A stretch of 64,000 nt of DNA from Streptomyces sp. AC512_CC834 (GTDB lineage: Bacteria; Actinomycetota; Actinomycetes; Streptomycetales; Streptomycetaceae): positions 1,403 through 65,402 of the forward strand of contig NZ_JAGMUO010000101.1 in assembly GCF_019049325.1 (NCBI RefSeq), given 5' to 3'. Each line of letters opens with the position of its first letter. Position 1 is the first letter of the stretch. The notes beneath the pieces were generated by a model. The model worked only from the letters and a program-made list of their open reading frames with translations, made no database searches and was not told the DNA's origin. A program made the translations under genes and the position numbers. Positions 7,947 through 14,792 of the stretch are shown piece after piece.

Positions 7947-8357
7947 TCAGGCCGCCGCCAGCTCGCACCATACGTATTTTCCCCTGTTGCCATGTCTGGC
8001 CAGGGGGTGCCATCCCCACACGTCCGCGCAGGCCCGCACCAGCGCCAGCCCTCGCCCTTCCTCCAGCTCCTCCACCTTCCCGAACGCGGCCGGGGGTTCC
8101 GGCGGTTCGGGGTCCGCGTCCCACGCCCCGACCCGCAGCGTGCCCGGCGGCGACCAGCGGATACGGAGGGCGGCAGGGCCCTTCGTGTGCCGCACGGCAT
8201 TCGAGACCAACTCGGTGGCGAGGAGTTCGGCGACGTCGACGAGGCGGATCAGGCCGTGCATGGTGAGGACCAGACGGAGGGTGCGGCGGCTGACGGTCAC
8301 CGCGCGTAGGTCGTTGGGGATGTAGAGGGAGTACTCCCACGGATCGTTTTCGGGCAT
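7947..8357 (-). CDS. ATP-binding protein, anti-sigma/GHKL histidine kinase-like domain
   Basis: 136 aa, a stand-alone HATPase_c domain. The N-box ELVSNAVRHT (49-58) and the G2-type EEGRGLALVRACAD segment are clear, giving an RsbW/SpoIIAB-like fold without a histidine phosphoacceptor domain. AAGGAG lies 6 nt before the ATG. It is divergent from a WhiJ-like XRE regulator followed by DUF397 genes. This trio (ATPase, XRE, DUF397) recurs many times in Streptomyces genomes and is linked to developmental control through WhiJ and AbaA paralogues. The partner here is unknown. Confidence 0.92.
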   Translation of the reverse strand: MPENDPWEYSLYIPNDLRAVTVSRRTLRLVLTMHGLIRLVDVAELLATELVSNAVRHTKGPAALRIRWSPPGTLRVGAWDADPEPPEPPAAFGKVEELEEGRGLALVRACADVWGWHPLARHGNRGKYVWCELAAA

Positions 8358-8490
8358 GCGTGTCTCCTTTATCGGGCGGGTGGGTTGATGGCGGGCCAGG
8401 TGGCAATGCCGCAGCCGTCATGGCAGGACGGGGCGGTGCGCTTCCGGAGCCCGGTGTCGCACTGTGTACGTCGCGTCACCGACGGTAGAT

Positions 8491-8500
8491 CTAAATTTAG
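8491..8500. promoter_or_regulatory. AT-only-core palindrome in the divergent ATPase/XRE promoter region
   Basis: CTAAATTTAG is a perfect 10-bp palindrome in a very GC-rich genome, centred about 80 bp before the XRE start and 140 bp before the ATPase start. It is a candidate operator for the XRE regulator or a promoter element. Nothing else in the 216-bp intergenic region stands out. Confidence 0.4.
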
Positions 8501-8573
8501 GGACGCGGCAAGTCGATCGCGTAATCTGACGCCGAACGAGTTGCACCAACAGATGTGTGAAGAGGGCCAGTCG

Positions 8574-9410
8574 ATGGTGAAGAGGCGCGAACCAACGGCA
8601 CGCCAGATGCGACTGGCAACCGAACTGCGCAGACTGCGTGAGGCTGCAGGGCTCAACTCCCGAGAGGCAGCCGAGCTGCTCGGCGTGGCCCCCGCCCAGA
8701 TCACCCATATCGAGTCTGGGCTTGCGGGTGTGAGTGAGCAGCGGGTCCGGCGCCTCGCTTCCCACTACGCCTGTACGGACGAGCGGTTCATCGAGGCCTT
8801 GATCGCCATGGCCACCGATCGGACGCGCGGCTGGTGGGAGGAGTACCGGGGGCAACTGCCCACATCGTTTCTGGACCTCGCAGAGCTGGATCACCATGCC
8901 ACGTTCCTGCGTGAGGTGGCGGTCCTGTATGTGCCGGGCCTGTTGCAGACGCAGGACTATGCTCGTGCGGTCTTTTCCGCCAGGGTCCCCGAACTGGCGC
9001 AAGAGGAACTCAACTTGCGTGTATACCATCGAATGAGGCGTCAGCAGATCGCCCTTCCGTACCGGTTGGTGATTCATGAGGCGGCCCTGCGTATCAGAGT
9101 CAGCGACCGAGCCGCCTCCCGGGCCCAGCTCGCCAGGCTTCTCGAACGCTCCGAAGCTGACAACGTCACTGTTCGCGTTGTCCCCTTCGACCTGGACGGA
9201 TTCGGCAGAGCCGCAAGCACCATGACCTACGCGGGCGGTGCTGTTCCCAAGCTGGACACCGTGGTGCGGGACGTGCCCCATGGGTCGGCCTTCATCGACT
9301 CTGAAGCCCAGCTTGGCGCTTTTCGAACGCGCTTCCGTAAAGTGGAAGCTGTATCGCTTGGCCCCGAACGCTCGCGGGACCTCATCAACCGGCTGACGAA
9401 GGAGCTGTGA
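8574..9410 (+). CDS. XRE-family regulator with DUF5753 domain (WhiJ-like)
   Basis: 278 aa from ATG 8574, which has GAAGAGGG upstream; the open frame extends to 8385 but without family sequence. The N-terminal HTH (ELRRLREAAGLNSREAAELL, AQITHIESG) is followed by a DUF5753 domain with the typical HATFLREVAVLYVPGLLQTQ and YHRMRRQQI segments. Two DUF397 genes follow, so this is a WhiJ-type module. WhiJ with its DUF397 partner represses sporulation-related genes in S. coelicolor, from memory. The third member, an anti-sigma-like ATPase, is divergent upstream. Confidence 0.93.
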   Translation: MVKRREPTARQMRLATELRRLREAAGLNSREAAELLGVAPAQITHIESGLAGVSEQRVRRLASHYACTDERFIEALIAMATDRTRGWWEEYRGQLPTSFLDLAELDHHATFLREVAVLYVPGLLQTQDYARAVFSARVPELAQEELNLRVYHRMRRQQIALPYRLVIHEAALRIRVSDRAASRAQLARLLERSEADNVTVRVVPFDLDGFGRAASTMTYAGGAVPKLDTVVRDVPHGSAFIDSEAQLGAFRTRFRKVEAVSLGPERSRDLINRLTKEL

Positions 9411-9416
9411 CACCGC

Positions 9417-9605
9417 ATGGACAACTGGCGCAAGTCGTCCTACTCCGGCGAGGGTGACGGCAACAGCTGTGTGGAAATCGCAACCCGCTCAGGCCGCATA
9501 GCCGTCCGCGACTCCAAGGCCCCCGCGTACGGAACACTCACTCTTCCGACCGAGGCGTTCAGGGTCTTCGTCGGCGCGGTCAAGGGGGCGGAGAAGGAGC
9601 TGTGA
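9417..9605 (+). CDS. DUF397 small acidic protein, first of two
   Basis: 62 aa. It opens with the DUF397 signature WRKSSYSG followed by NSCVEIA and VRDSKAP. It begins 6 bp after the XRE stop and its stop overlaps the next start (GTGA), so it is cotranslated with both. DUF397 proteins act with the adjacent DUF5753 XRE regulator, probably as a modulating partner. Confidence 0.92.
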   Translation: MDNWRKSSYSGEGDGNSCVEIATRSGRIAVRDSKAPAYGTLTLPTEAFRVFVGAVKGAEKEL

Positions 9606-9796
9606 GGCGTGCGGACAACTGGCGGAAGTCGTCCTACTCGGGCCCCGACGACGGCAACAACTGCGTGGAGATCGCCAATGCGCCCACCCACGTAGCCGTC
9701 CGCGACACCAAGGCCCCCGCCCGAGCCACCCTCACCTTCCCGCCGGAGGCCTTCGCCCCCTTCCTCGAAGCACTCAAGCCGGACGCGCACCGCTAA
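9602..9796 (+). CDS. DUF397 small protein, second of two
   Basis: 64 aa starting at GTG 9602, overlapping the previous stop by 4 bp. Same signature (NWRKSSYSG, NNCVEIA, VRDTKAPA). It is clearly a tandem duplicate of the preceding gene with diverged C-terminus. Its 3' end overlaps the convergent Uma2 gene by 23 bp. Confidence 0.9.
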   Translation: MRRADNWRKSSYSGPDDGNNCVEIANAPTHVAVRDTKAPARATLTFPPEAFAPFLEALKPDAHR

Positions 9797-10364
9797 CCGC
9801 CCTGCCGTACCTGCGGAACTCCGACGTCTCCACCGTCCACGGCCCGAACTGCACCGAGTCGCCGAAGATGTACGGTTCCTTGCTGCTGTAGCGGCCCTTG
9901 AACGGGTCGGAGTGCACCTGGATCGTGCCGGTCCGCGGGTCGACGATCATGTAGTACGGGATGTCCATGGCCGGGTAGTCGGCCAACTTCTCGTCGTAGT
10001 CGTTGCTCGGGCCGGACGGCGAGACGATCTCGACGGCAGCCAGCACCTGCGTCGCGTCGACGGCAAGGCCCTCCTCGTCGAGGGTGGCCTCGGGGATCAC
10101 GACGGCATCGGGATGGCGCATGCGTCCGATGGCCGGGTGCTCGATCTCGGGGCCGTTCGCGCAGATGTGGCCGGGGAGAGTGCTGAGAAGTTGCGCGTCC
10201 AATTGCTCGCGGACGCGTCGGACGATGCCCGCACGGCGTTTGGACGGACAGCGCATGGCCAGCACCGGACCCGACGGCCCGATCTCGACGCGCCAGGCTC
10301 CTTCGAGCCGTTCCGCGTATGCCCCGAGGTCTTCGGCGATGGCGCGCATCCTGGCGTAGTCCAC
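9774..10364 (-). CDS. Uma2-family putative restriction-endonuclease-fold protein (DUF820)
   Basis: 196 aa. The core includes PDAVVIPE, then VEIVSPSG and an EKLADYPAMDIPYYMIVD segment, matching the Uma2 arrangement where an Asp, a Glu and a Lys form a PD-(D/E)xK-like site. No partner methylase is nearby. Streptomyces carry many such genes of unknown role. It is convergent with DUF397 (23-bp overlap) and divergent from recD2 across 65 bp. Confidence 0.9.
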   Translation of the reverse strand: MDYARMRAIAEDLGAYAERLEGAWRVEIGPSGPVLAMRCPSKRRAGIVRRVREQLDAQLLSTLPGHICANGPEIEHPAIGRMRHPDAVVIPEATLDEEGLAVDATQVLAAVEIVSPSGPSNDYDEKLADYPAMDIPYYMIVDPRTGTIQVHSDPFKGRYSSKEPYIFGDSVQFGPWTVETSEFRRYGRAVSGARPA

Positions 10365-10429
10365 GCTCCGAGCGTACTGAGAAGCCGGTCCCGGCCGTCC
10401 CTGTCAGTCCCCACCGGTACCGTCGGATC

Positions 10430-12694
10430 ATGTCCAACCAGTCCGCGGCTGCCGCCCCCGGCGAGCGGCGGCTCGCCACCCTCGAAGGCGTCCTGGAGCG
10501 CATCACGTACGCCAATGAGGAGAACGGCTACACGGTCGCCCGTGTCGACACCGGCAGAGGCGCCGGCGATCTGCTGACCGTCGTCGGCGCGCTGCTCGGC
10601 GCACAGGCGGGGGAGTCCCTGCGGATGGAGGGCCGCTGGGGGTCGCACCCGCAGTACGGCAAGCAGTTCCACGTGGAGAACTACACGACCCTCCTGCCCG
10701 CCACCGTGCAGGGCATCCGGCGATACCTCGGCTCCGGGCTGGTCAAGGGCATCGGGCCGATCTTCGCCGACCGGATCACGCAGCACTTCGGTCTGGAGAC
10801 CCTGACCATCATCGAGGAGGAGCCCAAGCGGCTCATCGAGGTGCCCGGTCTGGGGCCCAAGCGGACCAAGAAGATCGCCGATGCCTGGGAGGAGCAGAAG
10901 GCGATCAAGGAGGTCATGCTCTTCCTCCAGACCGTCGAGGTGTCCACCTCCATCGCCGTGCGGATTTACAAGAAGTACGGGGACGCCTCGATCTCCGTCG
11001 TGAAGAACCAGCCCTACCGACTCGCCTCCGACGTCTGGGGCATCGGCTTCCTCACCGCCGACAAGATCGCCCAGTCCGTCGGGATCCCGCACGACAGCCC
11101 CGAACGGGTGAAGGCGGGACTGCAGTACGCGCTGTCGCAGGCCACCGACCAGGGGCACTGCTACCTCCCCGAGGAGAAGCTGATCGCCGACGCGGTGAAG
11201 CTGCTCCAGGTGGACACCGGGCTGGTCATCGAGTGCCTCGCCGAGCTGGCCGCCGAGCCGGAGAATCCGGAGGACGACCCCGGCGTCGTACGGGAGAAGG
11301 TCCCGCATCCGGAGGGCGGCGAGCCCGTCACCGCCGTCTACCTCGTCCCCTTCCACCGCGCCGAACTGGCCCTGGCCGGACAGCTTCGCCGTCTCCTCGG
11401 CACGGACGAGGACCGGATGCCCGGCTTCCAGGACGTGGACTGGGACAAGGCGCTCGGGTGGCTCAAGCAGCGGACGAAGGCCGAACTCGCGCCGGAGCAG
11501 GAGGCGGCCGTCCGGCTCGCGCTCTCCGAGAAGGTCGCCGTCCTCACCGGCGGGCCGGGATGCGGCAAGTCCTTCACCGTACGGTCGATCGTGGAGCTGG
11601 CGCGGGCCAAGAAGGCGAAGGTGGTGCTCGCCGCGCCCACCGGCCGGGCCGCCAAGCGGCTCGCCGAGCTGACCGGCGCCGAGGCGTCCACCGTGCACCG
11701 GCTGCTGGAGCTGAAGCCCGGCGGGGACGCGGCCTACGACCGGGAGCGGCCGCTCGACGCCGACCTGGTCGTGGTGGACGAGGCCTCCATGCTCGATCTG
11801 CTCCTCGCCAACAAGCTGGTCAAGGCCGTGCCGCCGGGCGCCCACCTGCTGCTCGTCGGGGACGTCGACCAGTTGCCCAGTGTGGGGGCGGGGGAGGTGC
11901 TGAGGGACCTGCTCGCGCCCGGCAGTCCGGTGCCCGCCGTCCGGCTCACCCGCGTCTTCCGCCAGGCCCAGCAGTCGGGGGTCGTGACGAACGCGCACCG
12001 GATCAACGCCGGGCAGCACCCGCTCACCGAGGGCATGAAGGACTTCTTCCTCTTTGTCGAGGACGACACCGAGGAGGCGGGACGGCTCACGGTGGATGTC
12101 GCCGCGCGGCGCATCCCCGCGAAGTTCGGGCTCGATCCGCGCCGCGACGTGCAGGTACTCGCCCCCATGCACCGCGGTCCCGCCGGCGCGGGCACGCTGA
12201 ACGGGCTGCTCCAGCAGGCCGTCACCCCGGGGCGCCCGGACGTGCCCGAGAGGCGGTTCGGCGGCCGGGTCTTCCGGGTCGGCGACAAGGTCACCCAGAT
12301 TCGCAACAATTACGAGAAGGGCGAGAACGGCGTCTTCAACGGCACCGTGGGCGTCGTCACCTCGCTCGACCCGGTGGAGCAGCGGCTCACCGTGCTGACG
12401 GACGAGGACGAGGAGGTGCCGTACGACTTCGATGAACTGGACGAACTGGCCCACGCCTACGCGGTGACCATCCACCGCTCGCAGGGGAGTGAGTACCCGG
12501 CGGTGGTGATCCCCGTGACGACCGGCGCCTGGATGATGCTCCAGCGGAACCTGCTGTACACGGCGGTCACCCGGGCCAAGCGACTGGTCGTCCTCGTCGG
12601 TTCGCGCAAGGCGATCGGACAGGCGGTGCGTACGGTGTCGGCCGGGCGGCGCTGCACGGCGCTCGACTTCCGGCTCGTGGGGCCCCGGGCCTGA
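10430..12694 (+). CDS. recD2: RecD2-type SF1B DNA helicase
   Basis: 754 aa from ATG 10430 (the frame is open further upstream, but the upstream part reads through the divergent promoter region). The N-terminal domain (YANEENGYTVARVDTG) and helix-hairpin-helix region (EVPGLGPKRTKKIADAW) are those of RecD2, the RecBC-independent 5'-3' helicase. Walker A GGPGCGKSFT is near residue 373, Walker B VVVDEASM near 446, and the C-terminal UvrD-like motif VTIHRSQGSEYP and YTAVTRAK close the fold. Expected role is DNA repair and replication-fork maintenance. Confidence 0.95.
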   Translation: MSNQSAAAAPGERRLATLEGVLERITYANEENGYTVARVDTGRGAGDLLTVVGALLGAQAGESLRMEGRWGSHPQYGKQFHVENYTTLLPATVQGIRRYLGSGLVKGIGPIFADRITQHFGLETLTIIEEEPKRLIEVPGLGPKRTKKIADAWEEQKAIKEVMLFLQTVEVSTSIAVRIYKKYGDASISVVKNQPYRLASDVWGIGFLTADKIAQSVGIPHDSPERVKAGLQYALSQATDQGHCYLPEEKLIADAVKLLQVDTGLVIECLAELAAEPENPEDDPGVVREKVPHPEGGEPVTAVYLVPFHRAELALAGQLRRLLGTDEDRMPGFQDVDWDKALGWLKQRTKAELAPEQEAAVRLALSEKVAVLTGGPGCGKSFTVRSIVELARAKKAKVVLAAPTGRAAKRLAELTGAEASTVHRLLELKPGGDAAYDRERPLDADLVVVDEASMLDLLLANKLVKAVPPGAHLLLVGDVDQLPSVGAGEVLRDLLAPGSPVPAVRLTRVFRQAQQSGVVTNAHRINAGQHPLTEGMKDFFLFVEDDTEEAGRLTVDVAARRIPAKFGLDPRRDVQVLAPMHRGPAGAGTLNGLLQQAVTPGRPDVPERRFGGRVFRVGDKVTQIRNNYEKGENGVFNGTVGVVTSLDPVEQRLTVLTDEDEEVPYDFDELDELAHAYAVTIHRSQGSEYPAVVIPVTTGAWMMLQRNLLYTAVTRAKRLVVLVGSRKAIGQAVRTVSAGRRCTALDFRLVGPRA

Positions 12695-12803
12695 AGCCTT
12701 CCGGTAAACCTCTGGGCCCGTGTGAAATAAATGATCGATCAAACGAGTCGGAAAGGTCACACAGCACTTCCGGAAGGGGGACCGAGGGGGCACGATGGGC
12801 AAG

Positions 12804-12826
12804 TTGGCGGCACTGAGTGCCGCCAA
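12804..12826. promoter_or_regulatory. Perfect palindrome upstream of citrate synthase
   Basis: Arms TTGGCGGCAC and GTGCCGCCAA (10 bp each) flank a TGA centre. It lies 108-131 bp before the GTG start. It could be an operator or a 5'-leader hairpin. The surrounding 240 bp also include a CTTCCGGAAG palindrome near 12769. I could not place a convincing -35/-10 pair. Confidence 0.5.
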
Positions 12827-12934
12827 TAGGCCCGATGGTCGACCCCGAGTGCACTCTCCTGAGCCAAGTGGGGGATGGTAGAGACAGTCAGGGCACCTCG
12901 AAGATGAGGCACTACGTCGGTGGTGAGGGAAGAC

Positions 12935-14224
12935 GTGAGCGACAACTCTGTAGTACTGCGGTTCGGCGACGGTGAGTACACCTACCCGGTGATCGACAGC
13001 ACCGTCGGTGACAAGGGCTTCGACATCGGGAAGCTCCGCGCCCAGACCGGTCTGGTGACGCTGGACAGCGGTTATGGCAACACCGCCGCCTACAAATCCG
13101 CCATTACGTATCTGGACGGCGAGGCGGGCATCCTCCGCTACCGCGGCTACCCGATCGAGCAGCTCGCGGAGCGCTCCTCCTTCGTGGAGGTCGCCTACCT
13201 GCTGATCAACGGCGAGCTGCCGACGGTCGACGAGCTGTCCGCGTTCAAGGGCGAGATCACGCAGCACACCCTGCTGCACGAGGACGTCAAGAACTTCTAC
13301 AAGGGCTTCCCGCGCGACGCCCACCCGATGGCCATGCTGTCCTCGGTGGTCTCGGCGCTGTCGACGTTCTACCAGGACAGCCACAACCCGTTCGACGAGC
13401 GTCAGCGCAACCTCTCCACGATCCGGCTGCTCGCGAAGCTTCCGACGATCGCGGCGTACGCGTACAAGAAGTCGATCGGTCACCCGTTCGTCTACCCGGC
13501 CAACAACCTCGGCTACGTCGAGAACTTCCTGCGCATGACCTTCTCGGTCCCGGCGCAGGAGTACGACCTGGACCCGACGGTCGTCGCCGCGCTCGACAAG
13601 CTGCTGATCCTGCACGCGGACCACGAGCAGAACTGTTCGACCTCCACGGTCCGCCTGGTCGGCTCCTCGCAGGCGAACATGTTCGCCTCGATCTCCGCCG
13701 GTATCAACGCCCTCTGGGGCCCGCTGCACGGCGGCGCCAACCAGTCGGTGCTGGAGATGCTGGAAGGCATCCGCGACGCGGGCGGCGACGTCGACTCCTT
13801 CATCCGCAAGGTGAAGAACAAGGAGGACGGCGTCCGCCTGATGGGCTTCGGCCACCGGGTCTACAAGAACTTCGACCCGCGCGCCCAGATCATCAAGGCC
13901 GCCGCGCACGACGTGCTCTCCGCCCTCGGCAAGTCCGACGAGCTGCTGGACATCGCCCTGAAGCTGGAGGAGCACGCGCTCTCCGACGACTACTTCGTCT
14001 CGCGCAGCCTCTACCCGAACGTCGACTTCTACACCGGCCTGATCTACCGGGCCATGGGCTTCCCGACCGAGATGTTCACGGTCCTGTTCGCCCTGGGCCG
14101 GCTGCCGGGCTGGATCGCCCAGTGGCACGAGATGATCAAGGAGCCGGGTTCGCGCATCGGCCGCCCGCGCCAGATCTACACGGGCGTCGTCGAGCGCGAC
14201 TTCGTGCCGGTCGAGGAGCGCTGA
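12935..14224 (+). CDS. citA: Citrate synthase
   Basis: 429 aa from GTG 12935, preceded by GAGGGA. It condenses acetyl-CoA and oxaloacetate to citrate at the entry to the TCA cycle, in the cytoplasm. Signature residues are seen in WGPLHGGANQSVLEML (near 262) and GFGHRVYKNFDPRA (near 303), containing two active-site histidines, plus the later FYTGLIYRAMGFP. The length matches the S. coelicolor vegetative enzyme (recalled as SCO2736, CitA). A 23-bp palindrome lies upstream and a strong terminator follows. Confidence 0.96.
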   Translation: MSDNSVVLRFGDGEYTYPVIDSTVGDKGFDIGKLRAQTGLVTLDSGYGNTAAYKSAITYLDGEAGILRYRGYPIEQLAERSSFVEVAYLLINGELPTVDELSAFKGEITQHTLLHEDVKNFYKGFPRDAHPMAMLSSVVSALSTFYQDSHNPFDERQRNLSTIRLLAKLPTIAAYAYKKSIGHPFVYPANNLGYVENFLRMTFSVPAQEYDLDPTVVAALDKLLILHADHEQNCSTSTVRLVGSSQANMFASISAGINALWGPLHGGANQSVLEMLEGIRDAGGDVDSFIRKVKNKEDGVRLMGFGHRVYKNFDPRAQIIKAAAHDVLSALGKSDELLDIALKLEEHALSDDYFVSRSLYPNVDFYTGLIYRAMGFPTEMFTVLFALGRLPGWIAQWHEMIKEPGSRIGRPRQIYTGVVERDFVPVEER

Positions 14225-14252
14225 GCCGACAGGCACCCCCGCAGCGCGCAAG

Positions 14253-14287
14253 AAGAGTCCCGTGCCGATCGGTGGTACGGGACTTTT
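14253..14287 (+). terminator. Rho-independent-like terminator of citA
   Basis: Stem AGTCCCGT (14256-14263) with ACGGGACT (14277-14284), extended by CC/GG across a mismatch and followed by TTTT. It begins 29 bp after the citA stop. Confidence 0.8.
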
Positions 14288-14336
14288 CCGTGCCCCGTAC
14301 CTCACACCCCGTACCCCTGAGTGGGTGCGAACAGCA

Positions 14337-14423
14337 GAAGGCGCCCTGGCGCCGGTCCCCCCACGGGCCGACGATCCAGGGCGCCTTCCCATGCCCCGGT
14401 GCGGATTCCCCCCACGGGATCCG
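14337..14423 (+). ncRNA. Candidate small RNA with two C-rich-loop hairpins
   Basis: The first hairpin has a 13-bp stem (14337-14349 with 14376-14388) carrying an inner stem CGG-T-CCC / GGG-CCG. The second (14402-14423) is CGGAT-T-CCC / GGGATCCG inside a GCCC..GGGC outer stem. Both inner stems share a bulged T, three C-G pairs and the loop CCCAC. Repeated C-rich loops are typical of regulatory RNAs that pair with G-rich ribosome binding sites. I recall reports of a small RNA downstream of the S. coelicolor citrate synthase gene, but cannot verify it. No promoter was identified, and the strand is inferred from loop composition. Confidence 0.45.
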
Positions 14424-14543
14424 GCCGGGCGTCTGTGAGGCCAGCGCCTGAATTCGCTGTGTCGAGCACAACGAGCGGAACTCGTCGTACCTGTCGTGCC
14501 TGTCGTGCGGTCTGCCGGGACAGCGCACGCCCGGGAGGGCCGC

Positions 14544-14687
14544 TCAAAGCTTCCCGGCGTACGTGTCCCGGCAACGCAGCTCTGGGAAAGTCCCCCAAGA
14601 CATCCCCAGATGCCAGGTGGCGCCCCCCAAGACGCTGCCTGACATCGCCAACTTAGACCTTCGAACCCCTTCGATGGTTACGTTCAT
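14544..14687 (-). CDS. Possible 47-aa small protein coupled to a 9-codon upstream frame
   Basis: A minus-strand frame begins MNVTIEGVRRSKLAMSG and ends at TGA 14544. Its ATG overlaps the stop (ATGA) of a preceding 9-codon frame starting at 14713 (MQETQITVQ), which has AAAGGA 3 nt before its ATG. This geometry fits translational coupling. The product is short, has no recognised family, and its reality needs conservation evidence. It lies 106 bp after the copA stop on the same strand. Confidence 0.3.
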   Translation of the reverse strand: MNVTIEGVRRSKLAMSGSVLGGATWHLGMSWGTFPELRCRDTYAGKL

Positions 14688-14792
14688 TGCACTGTGATCT
14701 GCGTCTCTTGCATTTGTCCTTTAGGTGCGCAAGAGCCCCGTACGTCGCACGGGACTCCAGCGTAAGGAAGATGCGCGAGCCTTGTGAAGAGC

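Larger units (their letters stand above)
14225..14792. other. Long convergent intergenic region after citA
   Basis: 568 bp between the citA and copA stops. It contains a terminator for citA (14253-14287), two hairpins with the same C-rich loop (14337-14388 and 14402-14423), and two short coupled reading frames on the minus strand (14544-14713). The 14650-14740 part is clearly AT-richer than its surroundings. No long gene is credible here. Confidence 0.6.

Noticed and set aside
10097..14392. Minus-strand open frame of 1431 codons across recD2 and citA
   Set aside because: It is the antisense shadow of two well-supported genes; its Arg/Gly/Val/Glu-rich composition is typical of high-GC antisense frames and shows no domain.
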